64,000 nt of DNA from Capnocytophaga sp. ARDL2. GTDB lineage: Bacteria; Bacteroidota; Bacteroidia; Flavobacteriales; Flavobacteriaceae. The stretch spans positions 1,674,001-1,738,000 of the forward strand of contig NZ_CP168034.1 of NCBI RefSeq assembly GCF_041530365.1. Direction: 5' to 3'. Of the stretch, positions 15,318 through 25,850 are shown in pieces (positions within the stretch are counted from its first letter, which is position 1; each line of letters starts with the position of its first letter). The translations under genes were made by a program, and so were the position numbers. The notes under the pieces are model-generated. The model was not told the origin of the DNA. It searched no databases and saw only the letters and a list, made by a program, of their open reading frames with translations.

Positions 15318-16274
15318 TTATTGACAATTTGGGTCTAAATGTTTTTTGATTGTTCCACTAGGGCAAGTAGGAATGCTTTCAAATTCGTATAAAAACTGTT
15401 GACCATCAATTGTATAAGTAATTTCTTCACGAGTCAATTTACCATCAGCATCATCATCAGAATCTAAAAAATTTGGTTTTCTATCACCATCAGTATCGTC
15501 ATTCCAAATATTTCCATCTCCGTCAACATCTTCATATTTTGTCAAAATACCATCGTTGTCGTGGTCGATTTCTTTCAATGACAACAAAGTAATGTCAAAA
15601 ATCAGCGGAGTATATGCAGAAATGTTGTTTTGTGCATGGTTGAAATACCCTAATCCCGAAGGTAAAAATACTACAACTCTTCCTGGATTAGTTGCGGTAT
15701 AAGAACCATCTGGATTTACACTGATAGATTCAGCGGTTTTTATCTGTGACAAAATTTGTCTAAAACCTGAAATTACCTCTGCATAAGATCCATTTCCTTG
15801 ATTTGGAAACGAACTCCAAAATCCTATATTGTTTTTATCAACCAATTTGTTTTCTAAAGTATAAGCAGAATAATTGGTATAAACATCATCATAACTTACA
15901 GGCGAGTTTCCACCTCCTTCATTAATCACAAGATAATACACTTTGTAGATAACTTTATCATCTGTTTCTCCACTCGTAGTATATTTGGTTTTGCTATCAT
16001 TGGAGCGACTATCGTTGGTCAATTCGATTGATTTCAGAACATAATCAGGCTGATCCCATATCGTACCATTAGTCGCTTGACTATAAGAAATGTCATTAGC
16101 TCCGTTTACCGTGATTTTGTGAGATTTTAGAAAACTTTCGATAGATTCGATATCTTTGGCATAAACTTCAGCATAATCTCTTTTTACAATCTTTGATGAA
16201 TTGTCATCTTTTTTACAACTAAAAAGTCCCAATGTGATGCATGCAAGAACTAATGTTTTATATACAATTTTCAT
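15318..16274 (-). CDS. FKBP-type peptidylprolyl isomerase-like lipoprotein with Asp-rich calcium-binding-like segment
   Basis: A 318-residue exported lipoprotein with a signal sequence ending in the lipobox LFSC (Cys20). The middle contains FKBP-like strands (VVFLPSGLGYFNH, TPLIFDITLLSL), resembling flavobacterial FKBP-type isomerase lipoproteins, some of which (GldI type) serve gliding. After the FKBP part, about residues 235-280 form an Asp-rich block (DHDNDGILTKYEDVDGDGN, then DTDGDRKPNFLDSDDDADG). It resembles EF-hand or thrombospondin type-3 calcium-binding repeats. Two late cysteines (CPSG and PNCQ) may form a disulfide. Whether it is an active isomerase is uncertain because active-site residues are hard to place. 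Confidence 0.8.
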   Translation of the reverse strand: MKIVYKTLVLACITLGLFSCKKDDNSSKIVKRDYAEVYAKDIESIESFLKSHKITVNGANDISYSQATNGTIWDQPDYVLKSIELTNDSRSNDSKTKYTTSGETDDKVIYKVYYLVINEGGGNSPVSYDDVYTNYSAYTLENKLVDKNNIGFWSSFPNQGNGSYAEVISGFRQILSQIKTAESISVNPDGSYTATNPGRVVVFLPSGLGYFNHAQNNISAYTPLIFDITLLSLKEIDHDNDGILTKYEDVDGDGNIWNDDTDGDRKPNFLDSDDDADGKLTREEITYTIDGQQFLYEFESIPTCPSGTIKKHLDPNCQ

Positions 16275-16313
16275 TTTTAGATAAATTTAAAGGTGCAAGT
16301 TACAATTTTACTT

Positions 16314-16321
16314 TATTTTTG
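16314..16321 (+). promoter_or_regulatory. -7 box TATTTTTG ahead of hslR
   Basis: A TAnnTTTG match 33 bases before the start of the S4-domain gene. No clear -33. Confidence 0.5.
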
Positions 16322-16354
16322 CGACTATAAACAACAAAATTTTATCAAATATAT

Positions 16355-16729
16355 ATGAGAATTGATAAATATTTATGGTGCATACGTTATTATAAAACGC
16401 GAAATATGGCAACTGAAGCAATCAAAAAAGGGCATGTTTCAATCAATGGACAAACGGCAAAGCCCTCTCGAGATGTGTATGCAGGAGATGAATTGAGTGT
16501 GAGAAAAGACCAAATTAATTACAAGTTACAGGTTTTGGATATTCCACAAAATAGAGTAGGAGCTAAATTGGTAGATATGTATAGAAAAGATACTACTCCA
16601 GCCGAAGCATTTGAACATTTAGAATTGCTAAAATTGGCAAAAGAACATTATAGAGCCAAAGGACAAGGGCGACCTACGAAAAAAGATCGACGAGATATAG
16701 ATGATTATTTGGTAGAGGAGGGTAAATAA
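16355..16729 (+). CDS. hslR: S4-domain RNA-binding protein, Hsp15 family
   Basis: A 124-residue protein with an S4 domain in the first 65 residues: MRIDKYLWCIRYYKTRNMATEAIKKGHVSINGQTAKPSRDV. In E. coli, Hsp15 binds 50S subunits that carry a stalled nascent chain and helps recycle them. The C-terminus (GRPTKKDRRDID) matches the Hsp15-type basic tail, KGRPTKKDRR. The length fits. It is divergent from the FKBP lipoprotein gene and precedes gyrA, which has its own promoter. Confidence 0.9.
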   Translation: MRIDKYLWCIRYYKTRNMATEAIKKGHVSINGQTAKPSRDVYAGDELSVRKDQINYKLQVLDIPQNRVGAKLVDMYRKDTTPAEAFEHLELLKLAKEHYRAKGQGRPTKKDRRDIDDYLVEEGK

Positions 16730-16750
16730 TAAATTATCACTTCTATATCC

Positions 16751-16781
16751 TTTGATAATTTTAATTTTTACCGTATCTTAG
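16751..16781 (+). promoter_or_regulatory. gyrA promoter (TTTG-N19-TATCTTAG)
   Basis: TTTG at 16751-16754 and TATCTTAG at 16774-16781, 19 bases apart. One mismatch from TAnnTTTG. The start codon is 42 bases downstream. Confidence 0.55.
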
Positions 16782-16823
16782 CACTTTTAAAAAAATAAAA
16801 AGAGAAAATAAAATTTCAACAAT

Positions 16824-19403
16824 ATGATAGAAGGAGAAAAGTTAATTCCAATCAATATTGAAGAGCAGATGAAATCTGCCTATATAGACTACTCTATGTC
16901 TGTAATTGTGTCTCGTGCATTACCCGATGTAAGAGACGGTCTAAAACCTGTACACAGAAGGGTTTTGTACGGAATGCACGAATTGGGAGTAACTTCAAAC
17001 AAACCTCATAAAAAATCTGCGAGAATTGTAGGGGAAGTTCTTGGTAAGTACCACCCTCACGGAGATTCTTCGGTTTATGATGCAATGGTACGTATGGCTC
17101 AAGAATGGTCTATGCGTTATTTATTGGTCGATGGTCAGGGTAACTTTGGTTCTGTCGATGGTGACAGCCCAGCAGCGATGCGTTATACCGAGGTGCGTAT
17201 GCGTAAAATCGCAGAAGAAATGCTTTCGGACATTGAAAAAGAAACTGTAGATTTTCAGTTAAATTTTGATGATACTTTGGAGGAACCAAGAGTTTTGCCT
17301 ACGCGTATTCCTGCCTTGTTGGTAAACGGTGCTTCGGGGATTGCCGTGGGTATGGCGACCAATATGGCTCCGCACAATTTGTCAGAGGTAATCGACGGTA
17401 CACTTGCTTATATCGACAACAACGACATCGAAATCGATGAGTTGATGAAATATGTAAAAGCTCCAGATTTCCCTACAGGTGCTGTAATTTATGGTTACGA
17501 AGGGGTAAAAGAAGCTTACAAAACAGGTCGTGGTCGTGTGGTAATGCGTGCCAAAGCAATAATCGAAGAGGTGGACGGAAGAGACTGTATCATTGTTTCT
17601 GAAATTCCATACCAAGTAAACAAAGCCGAGATGATTCGCAAAACTGCCGAATTGGTAAACGACCGCAAAATAGAGGGAATTTCTACCATTCGCGACGAAT
17701 CTGACCGCAACGGTATGCGTATCGTGTATGTATTGAAACGCGACGCAGTTGCCAATGTAGTATTGAATACCTTATTTAAATATACACAATTGCAGTCTTC
17801 GTTTAGTATCAACAACATTGCGTTGGTAAACGGACGACCTGAACAGCTGAACCTCAAAGATTTGATTCTTCACTTTGTTGATCATAGACACGATGTGGTT
17901 ACCAGAAGAACGCAATTTGAATTGAGAAAGGCAGAAGAAAGAGCTCATATCTTAGAAGGTTTGATTATCGCTTCTGACAATATCGACGAGGTAATTGCTA
18001 TTATTCGTAGTTCAAAATCTACAGAAGAAGCTCGTGAACGCTTGATTGAAAGATTTAAATTGACTGATATTCAAGCTCGTGCAATTGTAGAAATGCGTTT
18101 GCGTCAATTGACAGGATTGGAGCAAGAAAAATTGCGTACAGAATATGACGAAATTATGCAATTGATTGAAAAATTGAAAGAAATCTTGACTTCGAAAGAA
18201 TTGCGTATGAACATCATCAAAGAAGAATTGACCGAAATCAAAGAAAAATATGGTGATGAGCGTCGTTCGGTAATCGAATATGCAGGTGGAGAAATGAATA
18301 TCGAAGATTTGATTGCAGATGAGCAAGTGGTAATCACGATTTCACACGCAGGATATATCAAGCGAACTCCACTTACTGAATACAAGACACAGAATAGAGG
18401 TGGAGTTGGTCAAAAATCTGCGGGTACAAGAGATCAAGATTTCTTGGAGCAAATGTATGTGGCTACAAACCACCAATATATGTTGATATTTACTCAAAAA
18501 GGTAAATGTTATTGGTTGAGAGTTTACGAAATCCCAGAAGGAAGCAAAACTGCCAAAGGTAGAGCTATTCAAAACTTGATAAACATCGAACCAGACGATA
18601 AAGTAAAAGCATTTATCTGTACACAAGATTTGAAAAACGAAGAGTACATCAACAACCACTTCGTAATTATGTGTACGAAAAAAGGTGTGGTAAAGAAAAC
18701 AGCTTTGGAGCAGTATTCAAGACCTCGCCAAAATGGTATCAACGCCATTACAATTCGCGAAGAAGACGAATTATTGGATGTAAAATTGACCGATGGTAAC
18801 TCAAAAGTGTTGGTAGCTGCCAAAAACGGTAAATTGGTTCGCTTCGATGAGGCAAAAACGCGTCCAATGGGTCGTACAGCATCGGGGGTAAGGGGTATTA
18901 CCTTGGCTGATGAGCAAGACGAAGTAATCGGATTGGTAGCCGTTTCTGATTTGGAATCTGAAATCTTAGTAGTTTCGGAAAATGGATACGGAAAACGCTC
19001 AGCGTTAGTAGAATACCGCGAAACCAACCGTGGAGGGAAAGGGGTAAAAGCCATGAATATCACGGAAAAAACTGGTGCTTTGGTATCCATCAACGCTGTA
19101 ACAGATATGGACGATTTGATGATAATCAACAAATCTGGATTGACGATACGCATTCGAGTTTCAGACCTTCGTGTGATGGGAAGAAATACACAAGGAGTAC
19201 GCCTTATCAACATCAAAGGAAACGATGCCATTGCAGCCGTTACCAAAGTGATGAAAGAAGAGGACGAAGAAATAGAAACAGACTTGTCTGTATTGGTTTC
19301 TGAAGAAGAACAAATGGAAGAATTGAAAAATCAAGTTCCTATGCAAGATGATGTAGAGGAAATTGAAGAGGATATTCAAGAGGATGAAAATGAAGAGATT
19401 TAA
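16824..19403 (+). CDS. gyrA: DNA gyrase subunit A
   Basis: GyrA is the breakage-reunion subunit that introduces negative supercoils with GyrB. The 859-residue protein begins with the winged-helix core; the catalytic tyrosine is Tyr121 in [10 protein letters not shown]. The quinolone-resistance region reads [12 protein letters not shown], with Ser82 and Asp86 at the positions of E. coli Ser83 and Asp87, the wild-type drug-sensitive state. The C-terminal beta-pinwheel has a GyrA-box-like QNRGGVG and a later NRGGKG. The last 40 residues are strongly acidic, a tail known to modulate supercoiling. The TPR gene overlaps its 3' end. Confidence 0.97.
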   Translation: MIEGEKLIPINIEEQMKSAYIDYSMSVIVSRALPDVRDGLKPVHRRVLYGMHELGVTSNKPHKKSARIVGEVLGKYHPHGDSSVYDAMVRMAQEWSMRYLLVDGQGNFGSVDGDSPAAMRYTEVRMRKIAEEMLSDIEKETVDFQLNFDDTLEEPRVLPTRIPALLVNGASGIAVGMATNMAPHNLSEVIDGTLAYIDNNDIEIDELMKYVKAPDFPTGAVIYGYEGVKEAYKTGRGRVVMRAKAIIEEVDGRDCIIVSEIPYQVNKAEMIRKTAELVNDRKIEGISTIRDESDRNGMRIVYVLKRDAVANVVLNTLFKYTQLQSSFSINNIALVNGRPEQLNLKDLILHFVDHRHDVVTRRTQFELRKAEERAHILEGLIIASDNIDEVIAIIRSSKSTEEARERLIERFKLTDIQARAIVEMRLRQLTGLEQEKLRTEYDEIMQLIEKLKEILTSKELRMNIIKEELTEIKEKYGDERRSVIEYAGGEMNIEDLIADEQVVITISHAGYIKRTPLTEYKTQNRGGVGQKSAGTRDQDFLEQMYVATNHQYMLIFTQKGKCYWLRVYEIPEGSKTAKGRAIQNLINIEPDDKVKAFICTQDLKNEEYINNHFVIMCTKKGVVKKTALEQYSRPRQNGINAITIREEDELLDVKLTDGNSKVLVAAKNGKLVRFDEAKTRPMGRTASGVRGITLADEQDEVIGLVAVSDLESEILVVSENGYGKRSALVEYRETNRGGKGVKAMNITEKTGALVSINAVTDMDDLMIINKSGLTIRIRVSDLRVMGRNTQGVRLINIKGNDAIAAVTKVMKEEDEEIETDLSVLVSEEEQMEELKNQVPMQDDVEEIEEDIQEDENEEI

Positions 19404-20631
19404 TATTTTTTATGTTATATTTTTGGGAATGATGGTATCGTCATTCCCTTCTTTTTCTCAGGATAAAGAACTCCGAGAGGTAGAACGCTTGGTAAAAAAT
19501 GAAAAATATACCGAGGGATACACGGCTTTGCAAAATCTTTTTCCTACAATCGAACAATTTTCAGACGAGCAAAAAGTTTGGTTTTATTATTTACAATCGA
19601 AAATCCATTCGGAAAGTGCTGTTGAATCGGATGAAAATAAAAATTTTACAACCATAGTAAACGCTTTCGAACAAATTGAAAAATTGGAGAAAAACAACAA
19701 GGTAACACGATTTGTAAAAACTACTGCCAATGCAAAAAATCGATTGTTGTCCAAAATCGTTAATGCCGCAATAGACGATACTACTAATCAAGATTGGGAA
19801 AAGGCCTCTCAAAATTATTTCAATGCATATCAATTGAGCAAAACAGATACTTTGTTTTTGTATCATGCTGCCAATCAAGCACTAAAAGCTGATGATAAAA
19901 AGACGGCAATCAAGCATTACAAAGATTTGGTTAAACTCAATTACAAAGGCAAAACCACTCTTTATACCGCAGTAAATCGCAGCAATGGAACGGTAGTTTC
20001 ATTCGGAAATGATCAAAGGAGAAGAGACCAACAAGTGCGAAATTTGTTGTATGATCAACCAGAAGAAATTGTATTAGAATCATATCAACCCATAATTTAC
20101 AAAAATTTAGCGTTGCTATTGGTCAATCAAAATAATTATTCCGAAGGAGAACAATATCTGATCAAAGCTTTTGAACTCAATCCAAACGATTACGATTTGT
20201 TAATTTCACTTTTTTATGTCTATATGGACACCAATCGTCGTTTCAGATTTGAGGATTATATGCGACAAGGTGTGAAGAAATTTGTTGAGAATCCCTCGTT
20301 GTATTACAATATTGGAGCTGTGTATTTCAATTTAGGAATCAAGGATAAAGCCAAGGAATATTTTGAAAAAACATTGCAACTCGACAAAAATAATTACCAT
20401 GCCAATCACGCATTAGGAAATTTATTGTTGGAAAAAGACAAGGATATTTCAACTCAAATCAACAATTTGTCCAACAACAAGGCAGATCGTCAGAAAAAAC
20501 AACAATTGCTAAATGAAAAGGCAGAAAACTACAAGCAAATAATTGTGTATTTTGAGAAAGCTTTACTAAATAGCAAAGAAGATACTAAAGAATTAAAACA
20601 ATTGATAAAAGATATCAAGGAATTAATATAA
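19390..20631 (+). CDS. secreted tetratricopeptide-repeat protein
   Basis: A 413-residue protein with a signal peptide ([21 protein letters not shown]), so exported to the periplasm or outer membrane. The rest is helical, with TPR motifs such as [33 protein letters not shown] (about 130-175), [20 protein letters not shown] (near 260) and [29 protein letters not shown] (near 310). The C-terminus is lysine-rich coiled coil. TPR proteins are scaffolds; the partner is unknown. It overlaps the gyrA stop by 14 bases. Starts at 19363 and 19384 are also possible; the one at 19390 gives the cleanest signal peptide. Confidence 0.85.
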   Translation: MKRFNIFYVIFLGMMVSSFPSFSQDKELREVERLVKNEKYTEGYTALQNLFPTIEQFSDEQKVWFYYLQSKIHSESAVESDENKNFTTIVNAFEQIEKLEKNNKVTRFVKTTANAKNRLLSKIVNAAIDDTTNQDWEKASQNYFNAYQLSKTDTLFLYHAANQALKADDKKTAIKHYKDLVKLNYKGKTTLYTAVNRSNGTVVSFGNDQRRRDQQVRNLLYDQPEEIVLESYQPIIYKNLALLLVNQNNYSEGEQYLIKAFELNPNDYDLLISLFYVYMDTNRRFRFEDYMRQGVKKFVENPSLYYNIGAVYFNLGIKDKAKEYFEKTLQLDKNNYHANHALGNLLLEKDKDISTQINNLSNNKADRQKKQQLLNEKAENYKQIIVYFEKALLNSKEDTKELKQLIKDIKELI

Positions 20632-20633
20632 AC

Positions 20634-20668
20634 AAGAAGGAGAATTTCAATTAGAAATTCTCCTTCTT
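20634..20668. terminator. bidirectional terminator, 15-bp stem
   Basis: AAGAAGGAGAATTTC and GAAATTCTCCTTCTT, with a 5-base loop, lie between the converging TPR and DUF937-like genes. Confidence 0.88.
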
Positions 20669-20683
20669 TGATAAAAAATCTGA

Positions 20684-21079
20684 CTATTTTTTTCCAAAAA
20701 ATCCTCCTAAAGGATTATTTTTACCTAAAATCATTTCAGAAATATCATCTACAACATTACCGTCATTGTTTTTATCTAACAAATTTGAAATCATTGAACC
20801 AATATTTTCATCACCTTTTTTAGAAATCAATTCACCTAACATAGGAGTAAGTGAACCTAATACCTTAGAAACGATGTCTTGAGAAATTCCTGTTTTTGTA
20901 CTAATAGATTCTGCAAATTGTTGAGTATTGTTGTTTTCTAGTAATCCTTGGATATTATGAGAATTAGAAGAAAGCAAATTGTTTACTACATAATTGATTT
21001 GCTCTGTAGAAATACCTGTTTGTTGAGAAACTTTTTCAATAATCTGAGTGCCACCTAAAGAGTTTAATAAATTTGTCAT
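20684..21079 (-). CDS. DUF937-like protein
   Basis: A 131-residue helical protein with repeated Gln/Ser/Asn-rich helices (QQTGISTEQINYVVNNLL, STKTGISQDIVSKVLGSLTPML), the pattern of the DUF937 family. Near the C-terminus DKNNDGNVVDDI resembles a single EF-hand loop; a short Gly/Phe tail (GGFFGKK) ends it. There is no signal peptide. The family has no established role, though distant relatives include YidB. It is monocistronic and converges on the TPR gene. Confidence 0.8.
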   Translation of the reverse strand: MTNLLNSLGGTQIIEKVSQQTGISTEQINYVVNNLLSSNSHNIQGLLENNNTQQFAESISTKTGISQDIVSKVLGSLTPMLGELISKKGDENIGSMISNLLDKNNDGNVVDDISEMILGKNNPLGGFFGKK

Positions 21080-21212
21080 TGTGTTTTTTGTTTATTTTAA
21101 AAGAAATGTTAAGCAAATATGATACCAATTTACTCAAAATAAAAAAGAATTTATCATTAAAAAAATCTTCTTTTCTCGTATTGTAAAAAATTAAAAAAAG
21201 ACAATCAAAAAA

Positions 21213-21244
21213 TTGGTTAATTTCTATAAAGTATTGTATTTTTG
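21213..21244 (+). promoter_or_regulatory. promoter of the 2-oxoglutarate dehydrogenase E1 gene (TTG-N21-TATTTTTG)
   Basis: TTG at 21213-21215 and TATTTTTG at 21237-21244 fit the consensus. The in-frame TTG is therefore the -33 element, not a start codon; the ATG is at 21297. Confidence 0.75.
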
Positions 21245-21296
21245 TAGAAATTTTCATTTTATACAAACAACTAAAATCTATAGACAAACATACATT

Positions 21297-24053
21297 ATGG
21301 ATAGATTTTCCTTTTTAAATGCTGCACATACCTCGTTTTTTGCAGATTTATACGACCAGTATTTGGTAAGTCCGGATAGCGTTGAACCAAGTTGGAGAAG
21401 TTTTTTTCAAGGGTTCGACTTTGCAAATGAATACAATGGAGGTGCTGTAGATCAATTAAATACAATGTACTTAGGTAATGATAATGCTGGTAACGAACAT
21501 CTTCGCAAGGAGTTTGCAGTATTGAAACTCATCGATGCCTACCGTACTCACGGACACCTTTTGACGAAATCTAATCCGTTGAGAGAGCGTACGGTTGATG
21601 CTCCAGATTTGTCAATTGAAAAATTTGGTTTGAACGCCAACGATTTGAATACTGTATTCGAGGCAGCTCAAACTGTACATTTACAAAAAAGCACTTTACA
21701 ACAAATAATTAATCACTTACAAGCAACTTATTGTACTACCATTGGGGTAGAATATGCATATATTCCAAATGAAGAAAAAGTACAATGGATTGCTAACTAT
21801 TTTGAAAGCCAAAAGAGCGAAATTTCTAATGATGAGAAAAAACATTATTTAAAAAAATTGGTTCAAGCAGCCGCTTTTGAAAACTTTTTCCATACAAAAT
21901 ATGTTGGTCAAAAACGCTTTTCATTGGAGGGATTGGAATCTACAATTCCTGCTTTGGACGCAATGATTAATGCAGCAAATGCTCAAGGAGTAAAAGATGT
22001 GGTGATCGGTATGGCTCACCGTGGTCGTTTGAATGTTTTGGTAAATATCATGCAAAAACCTGCAAGAAAAATCTTTACAGAATTTGACGGAAAAGACTAC
22101 GATAATGTGTCAGAATCTTTCGACGGTGATGTAAAATACCACTTAGGATATACTTCAGAAAAACAAACTCCTACTGGAACTATTACTTTAAATCTTGCAC
22201 CTAATCCTTCTCACTTAGAAACAGTTGGAGCAGTAATCGAGGGAGTGGTTCGTTCAAAACAGGATAGAGAATATGCAGACAATCCATCGGCTGTATTGCC
22301 AGTGGCTCTTCATGGAGACGCAGCGGTTGCAGGTCAAGGAATTGTTTACGAAATCGTACAAATGAGCAAATTGAGAGCTTATAAAACGGCTGGAACGATT
22401 CATTTGGTATTGAACAATCAAGTAGGATTTACTACAAACAATAAAGATGCAAGATCATCTGTTTACTCTACTGATATTGCCAAAGTTGTCGATGCTCCTG
22501 TAATCCATGTAAATGCAGATGACACAGAAGCAGCGGTAAAAGCTTTGATTTTTGCAGTTTCATACCGTATGAAATTCAAAGAAGATGTATTTGTAGATTT
22601 AGTTGGATATAGAAAATATGGTCATAATGAGGGGGATGAACCAAGATTTACTCAACCTATTTTGTATAAATTGATTTCAAAGCATACCAATGCAAGAAAT
22701 ATTTACAATGCTCGTTTGATTGAAAACAAAGTATGTGACGCAAATTATGTCAATACTTTGGAAGAAAAATACAAATGCTTGTTGGAAGAAGAACTTTCTA
22801 CAGCAAAAGCAACAGAAAAGGCAGAAGTTATCCCTTTTATGCAAGATATATGGAAAGGGTATTCAATAGCTACTGTAGATAAAATGCTTCAAACTATTGA
22901 AACTAAGGTTGATAGAAGTTTGTTGGATGAACTTGCACCAGCATTGACTACTTTGCCATCAGATAAGAAATTTATCAGTAAAGTTTCAAAGTTGATCAAA
23001 GACAGAAATACAATGTATTATGACACCAACAAGTTGGATTGGGCTATGGGAGAACTTTTAGCTTATGGTACATTGATTTCAGAAGGATATGATGTTCGTT
23101 TTACAGGACAAGATGTACAAAGAGGTACTTTCTCTCACCGTCATGCTGTGGTGAAAGTTGAAGAGACAGAGGAAGAATACACACCTTTGAACAATATTCC
23201 ACAGCAAAACGGTACAATGCGTATTTTCAATTCGCATTTGTCCGAATATGCAGTGTTGGGATTTGAGTATGGATATGCAATGGCAAGTCCGAAAACTTTG
23301 ACCATTTGGGAGGCTCAGTTTGGTGATTTCTCAAACGGTGCTCAAATTATGATAGACCAATACATTTCGTCAGGTGAAGACAAATGGGGTAACCAAAACG
23401 GTATTGTAATGTTGTTGCCACACGGATACGAACACCAAGGAGCTGAACACTCTTCGGCAAGATTGGAGCGTTACTTACAATTGTGTGCAACAGAAAATAT
23501 GTTTGTAGCAAACTGTACGACACCGGCCAACCATTTCCACCTATTGAGAAGACAGATGTTGACAGATTACAGAAAACCATTGGTGGTAATGTCACCAAAA
23601 TCGTTGTTGCGTCATCCAGAGGCTACTTCGCCAATTGAAGATTTGACTAATGGACAATTCCAGCCAATCATAGACGATCCAAAAGTAGAGGATAAGTCGG
23701 CAGTAAAAACATTGGTTTTCGTTTCGGGTAAATTCTATTATGATTTACAAGCCGAAAAAGAAAAATTAGGAAGAAAAGACATTGCTTTCGTACGATTTGA
23801 ACAGTTGTTCCCAATAGCAAATGATGTGCTACATCAAATCATTGCGTCGTATTCAAATGTAGATGATTTTGTATGGGCTCAAGAAGAACCAAAAAATATG
23901 GGAGCTTATGGATTTATGTTGATGAATTTAGATGTACCAAAATTCAGATTAGCAGCACCACCAGTAGCATCAGCTCCAGCAGCAGGTTCGTCTGTTCGTT
24001 CTAAAAATCGTTATGCTTTAGCAATTGCAAAAGTATTTGATAAAAATTTATAG
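21297..24053 (+). CDS. sucA: 2-oxoglutarate dehydrogenase E1 component
   Basis: The thiamine-diphosphate-dependent E1 decarboxylates 2-oxoglutarate and transfers the succinyl group to lipoyl-E2 in the TCA cycle. The 918-residue protein starts MDRFSFLNAAHTSFFADLYDQYL, the conserved N-terminal helix of this family. Key motifs are IGMAHRGRLNVL, HGDAAVAGQGIVYE, GYRKYGHNEGDEPRFTQP, and in the transketolase-like C-terminal half GTFSHRHAV, LGFEYGYAM and LLPHGYEHQGAEHSSAR. The length is normal. The E2 gene follows after a 290-bp gap. The start was placed at 21297 because a full promoter lies over the upstream extension. Confidence 0.96.
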   Translation: MDRFSFLNAAHTSFFADLYDQYLVSPDSVEPSWRSFFQGFDFANEYNGGAVDQLNTMYLGNDNAGNEHLRKEFAVLKLIDAYRTHGHLLTKSNPLRERTVDAPDLSIEKFGLNANDLNTVFEAAQTVHLQKSTLQQIINHLQATYCTTIGVEYAYIPNEEKVQWIANYFESQKSEISNDEKKHYLKKLVQAAAFENFFHTKYVGQKRFSLEGLESTIPALDAMINAANAQGVKDVVIGMAHRGRLNVLVNIMQKPARKIFTEFDGKDYDNVSESFDGDVKYHLGYTSEKQTPTGTITLNLAPNPSHLETVGAVIEGVVRSKQDREYADNPSAVLPVALHGDAAVAGQGIVYEIVQMSKLRAYKTAGTIHLVLNNQVGFTTNNKDARSSVYSTDIAKVVDAPVIHVNADDTEAAVKALIFAVSYRMKFKEDVFVDLVGYRKYGHNEGDEPRFTQPILYKLISKHTNARNIYNARLIENKVCDANYVNTLEEKYKCLLEEELSTAKATEKAEVIPFMQDIWKGYSIATVDKMLQTIETKVDRSLLDELAPALTTLPSDKKFISKVSKLIKDRNTMYYDTNKLDWAMGELLAYGTLISEGYDVRFTGQDVQRGTFSHRHAVVKVEETEEEYTPLNNIPQQNGTMRIFNSHLSEYAVLGFEYGYAMASPKTLTIWEAQFGDFSNGAQIMIDQYISSGEDKWGNQNGIVMLLPHGYEHQGAEHSSARLERYLQLCATENMFVANCTTPANHFHLLRRQMLTDYRKPLVVMSPKSLLRHPEATSPIEDLTNGQFQPIIDDPKVEDKSAVKTLVFVSGKFYYDLQAEKEKLGRKDIAFVRFEQLFPIANDVLHQIIASYSNVDDFVWAQEEPKNMGAYGFMLMNLDVPKFRLAAPPVASAPAAGSSVRSKNRYALAIAKVFDKNL

Positions 24054-24119
24054 GCAATATTAAATCTTTGTGAAATAATTGATTGAATATTTTCACTCAG
24101 AAATGAAATGATTTTTTGA

Positions 24120-24260
24120 TTATCTTTGTGAAGATTTGATTATCGCAGATATTTTTTTGATTTATCAAAAAAATGATTTACGCCCTCAATAGTATCTGCT
24201 TCATCTACTAAGATAAGTAAGCGTTTAGTAGATGTTATTTAAATCTGCGTAAAACCAATA
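24120..24260 (+). repeat. dispersed repeat copy C with a 10-bp hairpin between the E1 and E2 genes
   Basis: It shares TTTTTTGATTTATCAAAA (from 24156) and ATCTGCGT with copies A and D. Inside it CATCTACTAA (24202-24211) pairs with TTAGTAGATG (24225-24234). The hairpin could partly terminate or protect the transcript between the two genes. Confidence 0.6.
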
Positions 24261-24343
24261 AAAATCAATTCATAGATATTTTATAAAAGCCAATTTATAG
24301 AAGATTATTAATTTAGTAAAACAATAGTAAAATAGATATACTC

Positions 24344-25558
24344 ATGAGTATCTTAGAAATGAAAGTCCCTTCTCCGGGAGAATCAATATCAGAAGTTGAA
24401 ATCGCTACTTGGTTAGTAAAAGATGGTGATTATGTAGAAAAAGATCAAGCTATTGCAGAAGTAGATTCTGACAAAGCTACATTAGAATTGCCTGCAGAAG
24501 TAAGTGGAATCATCACTTTAAAGGCTGAAGAAGGTGATACAGTAGCGGTAGGTCAAGTAGTATGTTTGATCGATACAAGTGCTGCAAAACCAGAAGGTGG
24601 TGCTGCTCCAGGTGAAGAAACTAAAAAAGAAGAAGCAAAAGTAGAAGTGGCACCTGTGGCGGTTCCAACAGCTACGACTTATGCAACTGGTACGGCATCT
24701 CCTGCTGCAAAGAAAATATTAGACGAGAAAAACATTGACCCTGCTACTATCCAAGGTACAGGAAAAGATGGAAGAGTAACGAAAGAAGACGCTATCAAAG
24801 CCGTTCCATCTATGGGAACACCAACAGGAGGATCAAGAGGAACTGAGCGTAAGAAAATGTCTATGCTTCGTAGAAAAGTAGCAGAGCGTTTGGTAGAAGC
24901 TAAAAACACTACCGCTATGTTGACTACTTTCAACGAAGTAAACTTGACAGAAGTAAACAAATTGCGTGCTGAGTTCAAAGATGCATTCAAAGCGAAACAC
25001 GGAGTATCTTTAGGATTTATGTCGTTCTTTACCAAAGCGGTAACTCGTGCATTGGAGTTGTTCCCAGATGTAAACTCAATGATTGATGGTCAAGAGCAAG
25101 TAAAATTTGATTTTGCAGATATTTCTATTGCAGTATCAGGTCCAAAAGGATTGATGGTACCAGTATTGAGAAATGCAGAATTATTGTCATTCAGAGGAGT
25201 AGAAGCAGAAATCAAGCGTTTGGCAACTCGTGCAAGAGACGGACAAATCACAGTTGATGAAATGACGGGAGGTACATTTACCATCACAAACGGTGGTGTA
25301 TTTGGTTCTATGTTATCTACGCCAATTATCAACCCACCACAATCAGGAATCTTAGGAATGCACAACATTATTGAGCGTCCGATTGCTGTAAACGGTCAAG
25401 TGGTAATTGCTCCGATGATGTACATTGCATTGTCTTACGATCACCGAATCATCGACGGTAGAGAATCTGTAGGTTTCTTAGTAGCTGTAAAAGAAGCATT
25501 GGAAAACCCAGTAGAATTGTTGATGAACAACGATCCGAAAAAAGCATTGGAATTGTAA
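24344..25558 (+). CDS. sucB: dihydrolipoyllysine-residue succinyltransferase, E2 of 2-oxoglutarate dehydrogenase
   Basis: E2 carries the lipoyl arm and transfers succinyl to CoA. The 404-residue protein has one lipoyl domain (residues 1-77) with the lipoylated Lys44 in [11 protein letters not shown]. An Ala/Pro/Glu-rich linker follows, then the peripheral subunit-binding domain ([22 protein letters not shown], about 122-160). The catalytic domain ends in [16 protein letters not shown] with the active-site His and Asp. The length is typical. Lipoyl synthase, which supplies its cofactor, is encoded at 41.3 kb. A terminator follows. Confidence 0.97.
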   Translation: MSILEMKVPSPGESISEVEIATWLVKDGDYVEKDQAIAEVDSDKATLELPAEVSGIITLKAEEGDTVAVGQVVCLIDTSAAKPEGGAAPGEETKKEEAKVEVAPVAVPTATTYATGTASPAAKKILDEKNIDPATIQGTGKDGRVTKEDAIKAVPSMGTPTGGSRGTERKKMSMLRRKVAERLVEAKNTTAMLTTFNEVNLTEVNKLRAEFKDAFKAKHGVSLGFMSFFTKAVTRALELFPDVNSMIDGQEQVKFDFADISIAVSGPKGLMVPVLRNAELLSFRGVEAEIKRLATRARDGQITVDEMTGGTFTITNGGVFGSMLSTPIINPPQSGILGMHNIIERPIAVNGQVVIAPMMYIALSYDHRIIDGRESVGFLVAVKEALENPVELLMNNDPKKALEL

Positions 25559-25578
25559 TATTAGCAATCATATAAATT

Positions 25579-25604
25579 AAAAGCTGTCTGTAAGGGCAGC
25601 TTTT
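25579..25604 (+). terminator. rho-independent terminator after the E2 gene
   Basis: AAAAGCTGTC pairs with GGCAGCTTTT (one G-T pair), with a 6-base loop, followed by a T-run. Confidence 0.85.
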
Positions 25605-25739
25605 TTTATCTAATCATTCTAATTATTTTTTTAAATTTCATTTATATAACATTTTAATTCTTCTCTTATTTGAATCTATGAATAAAAAGAAAAGTTTTAT
25701 AAACAGGTATGCAAATAAAGAATTTTCGCCTGAAAACAT

Positions 25740-25770
25740 TTTGTATTAGGAGGGTAAATGTTTAACTTTG
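25740..25770 (+). promoter_or_regulatory. promoter TTTG-N19-TAACTTTG for the glycosyltransferase gene
   Basis: TTTG at 25740-25743 and TAACTTTG at 25763-25770 match both boxes. It overlaps an ATG at 25758, so translation should begin at 25851. Confidence 0.75.
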
Positions 25771-25850
25771 AACATAGTTTTTTGTTGAATATAAATGTGA
25801 AAAACTATTTTTACAGAAAAATTCAACTACTATTTAGTAAAGCTTTTTTC

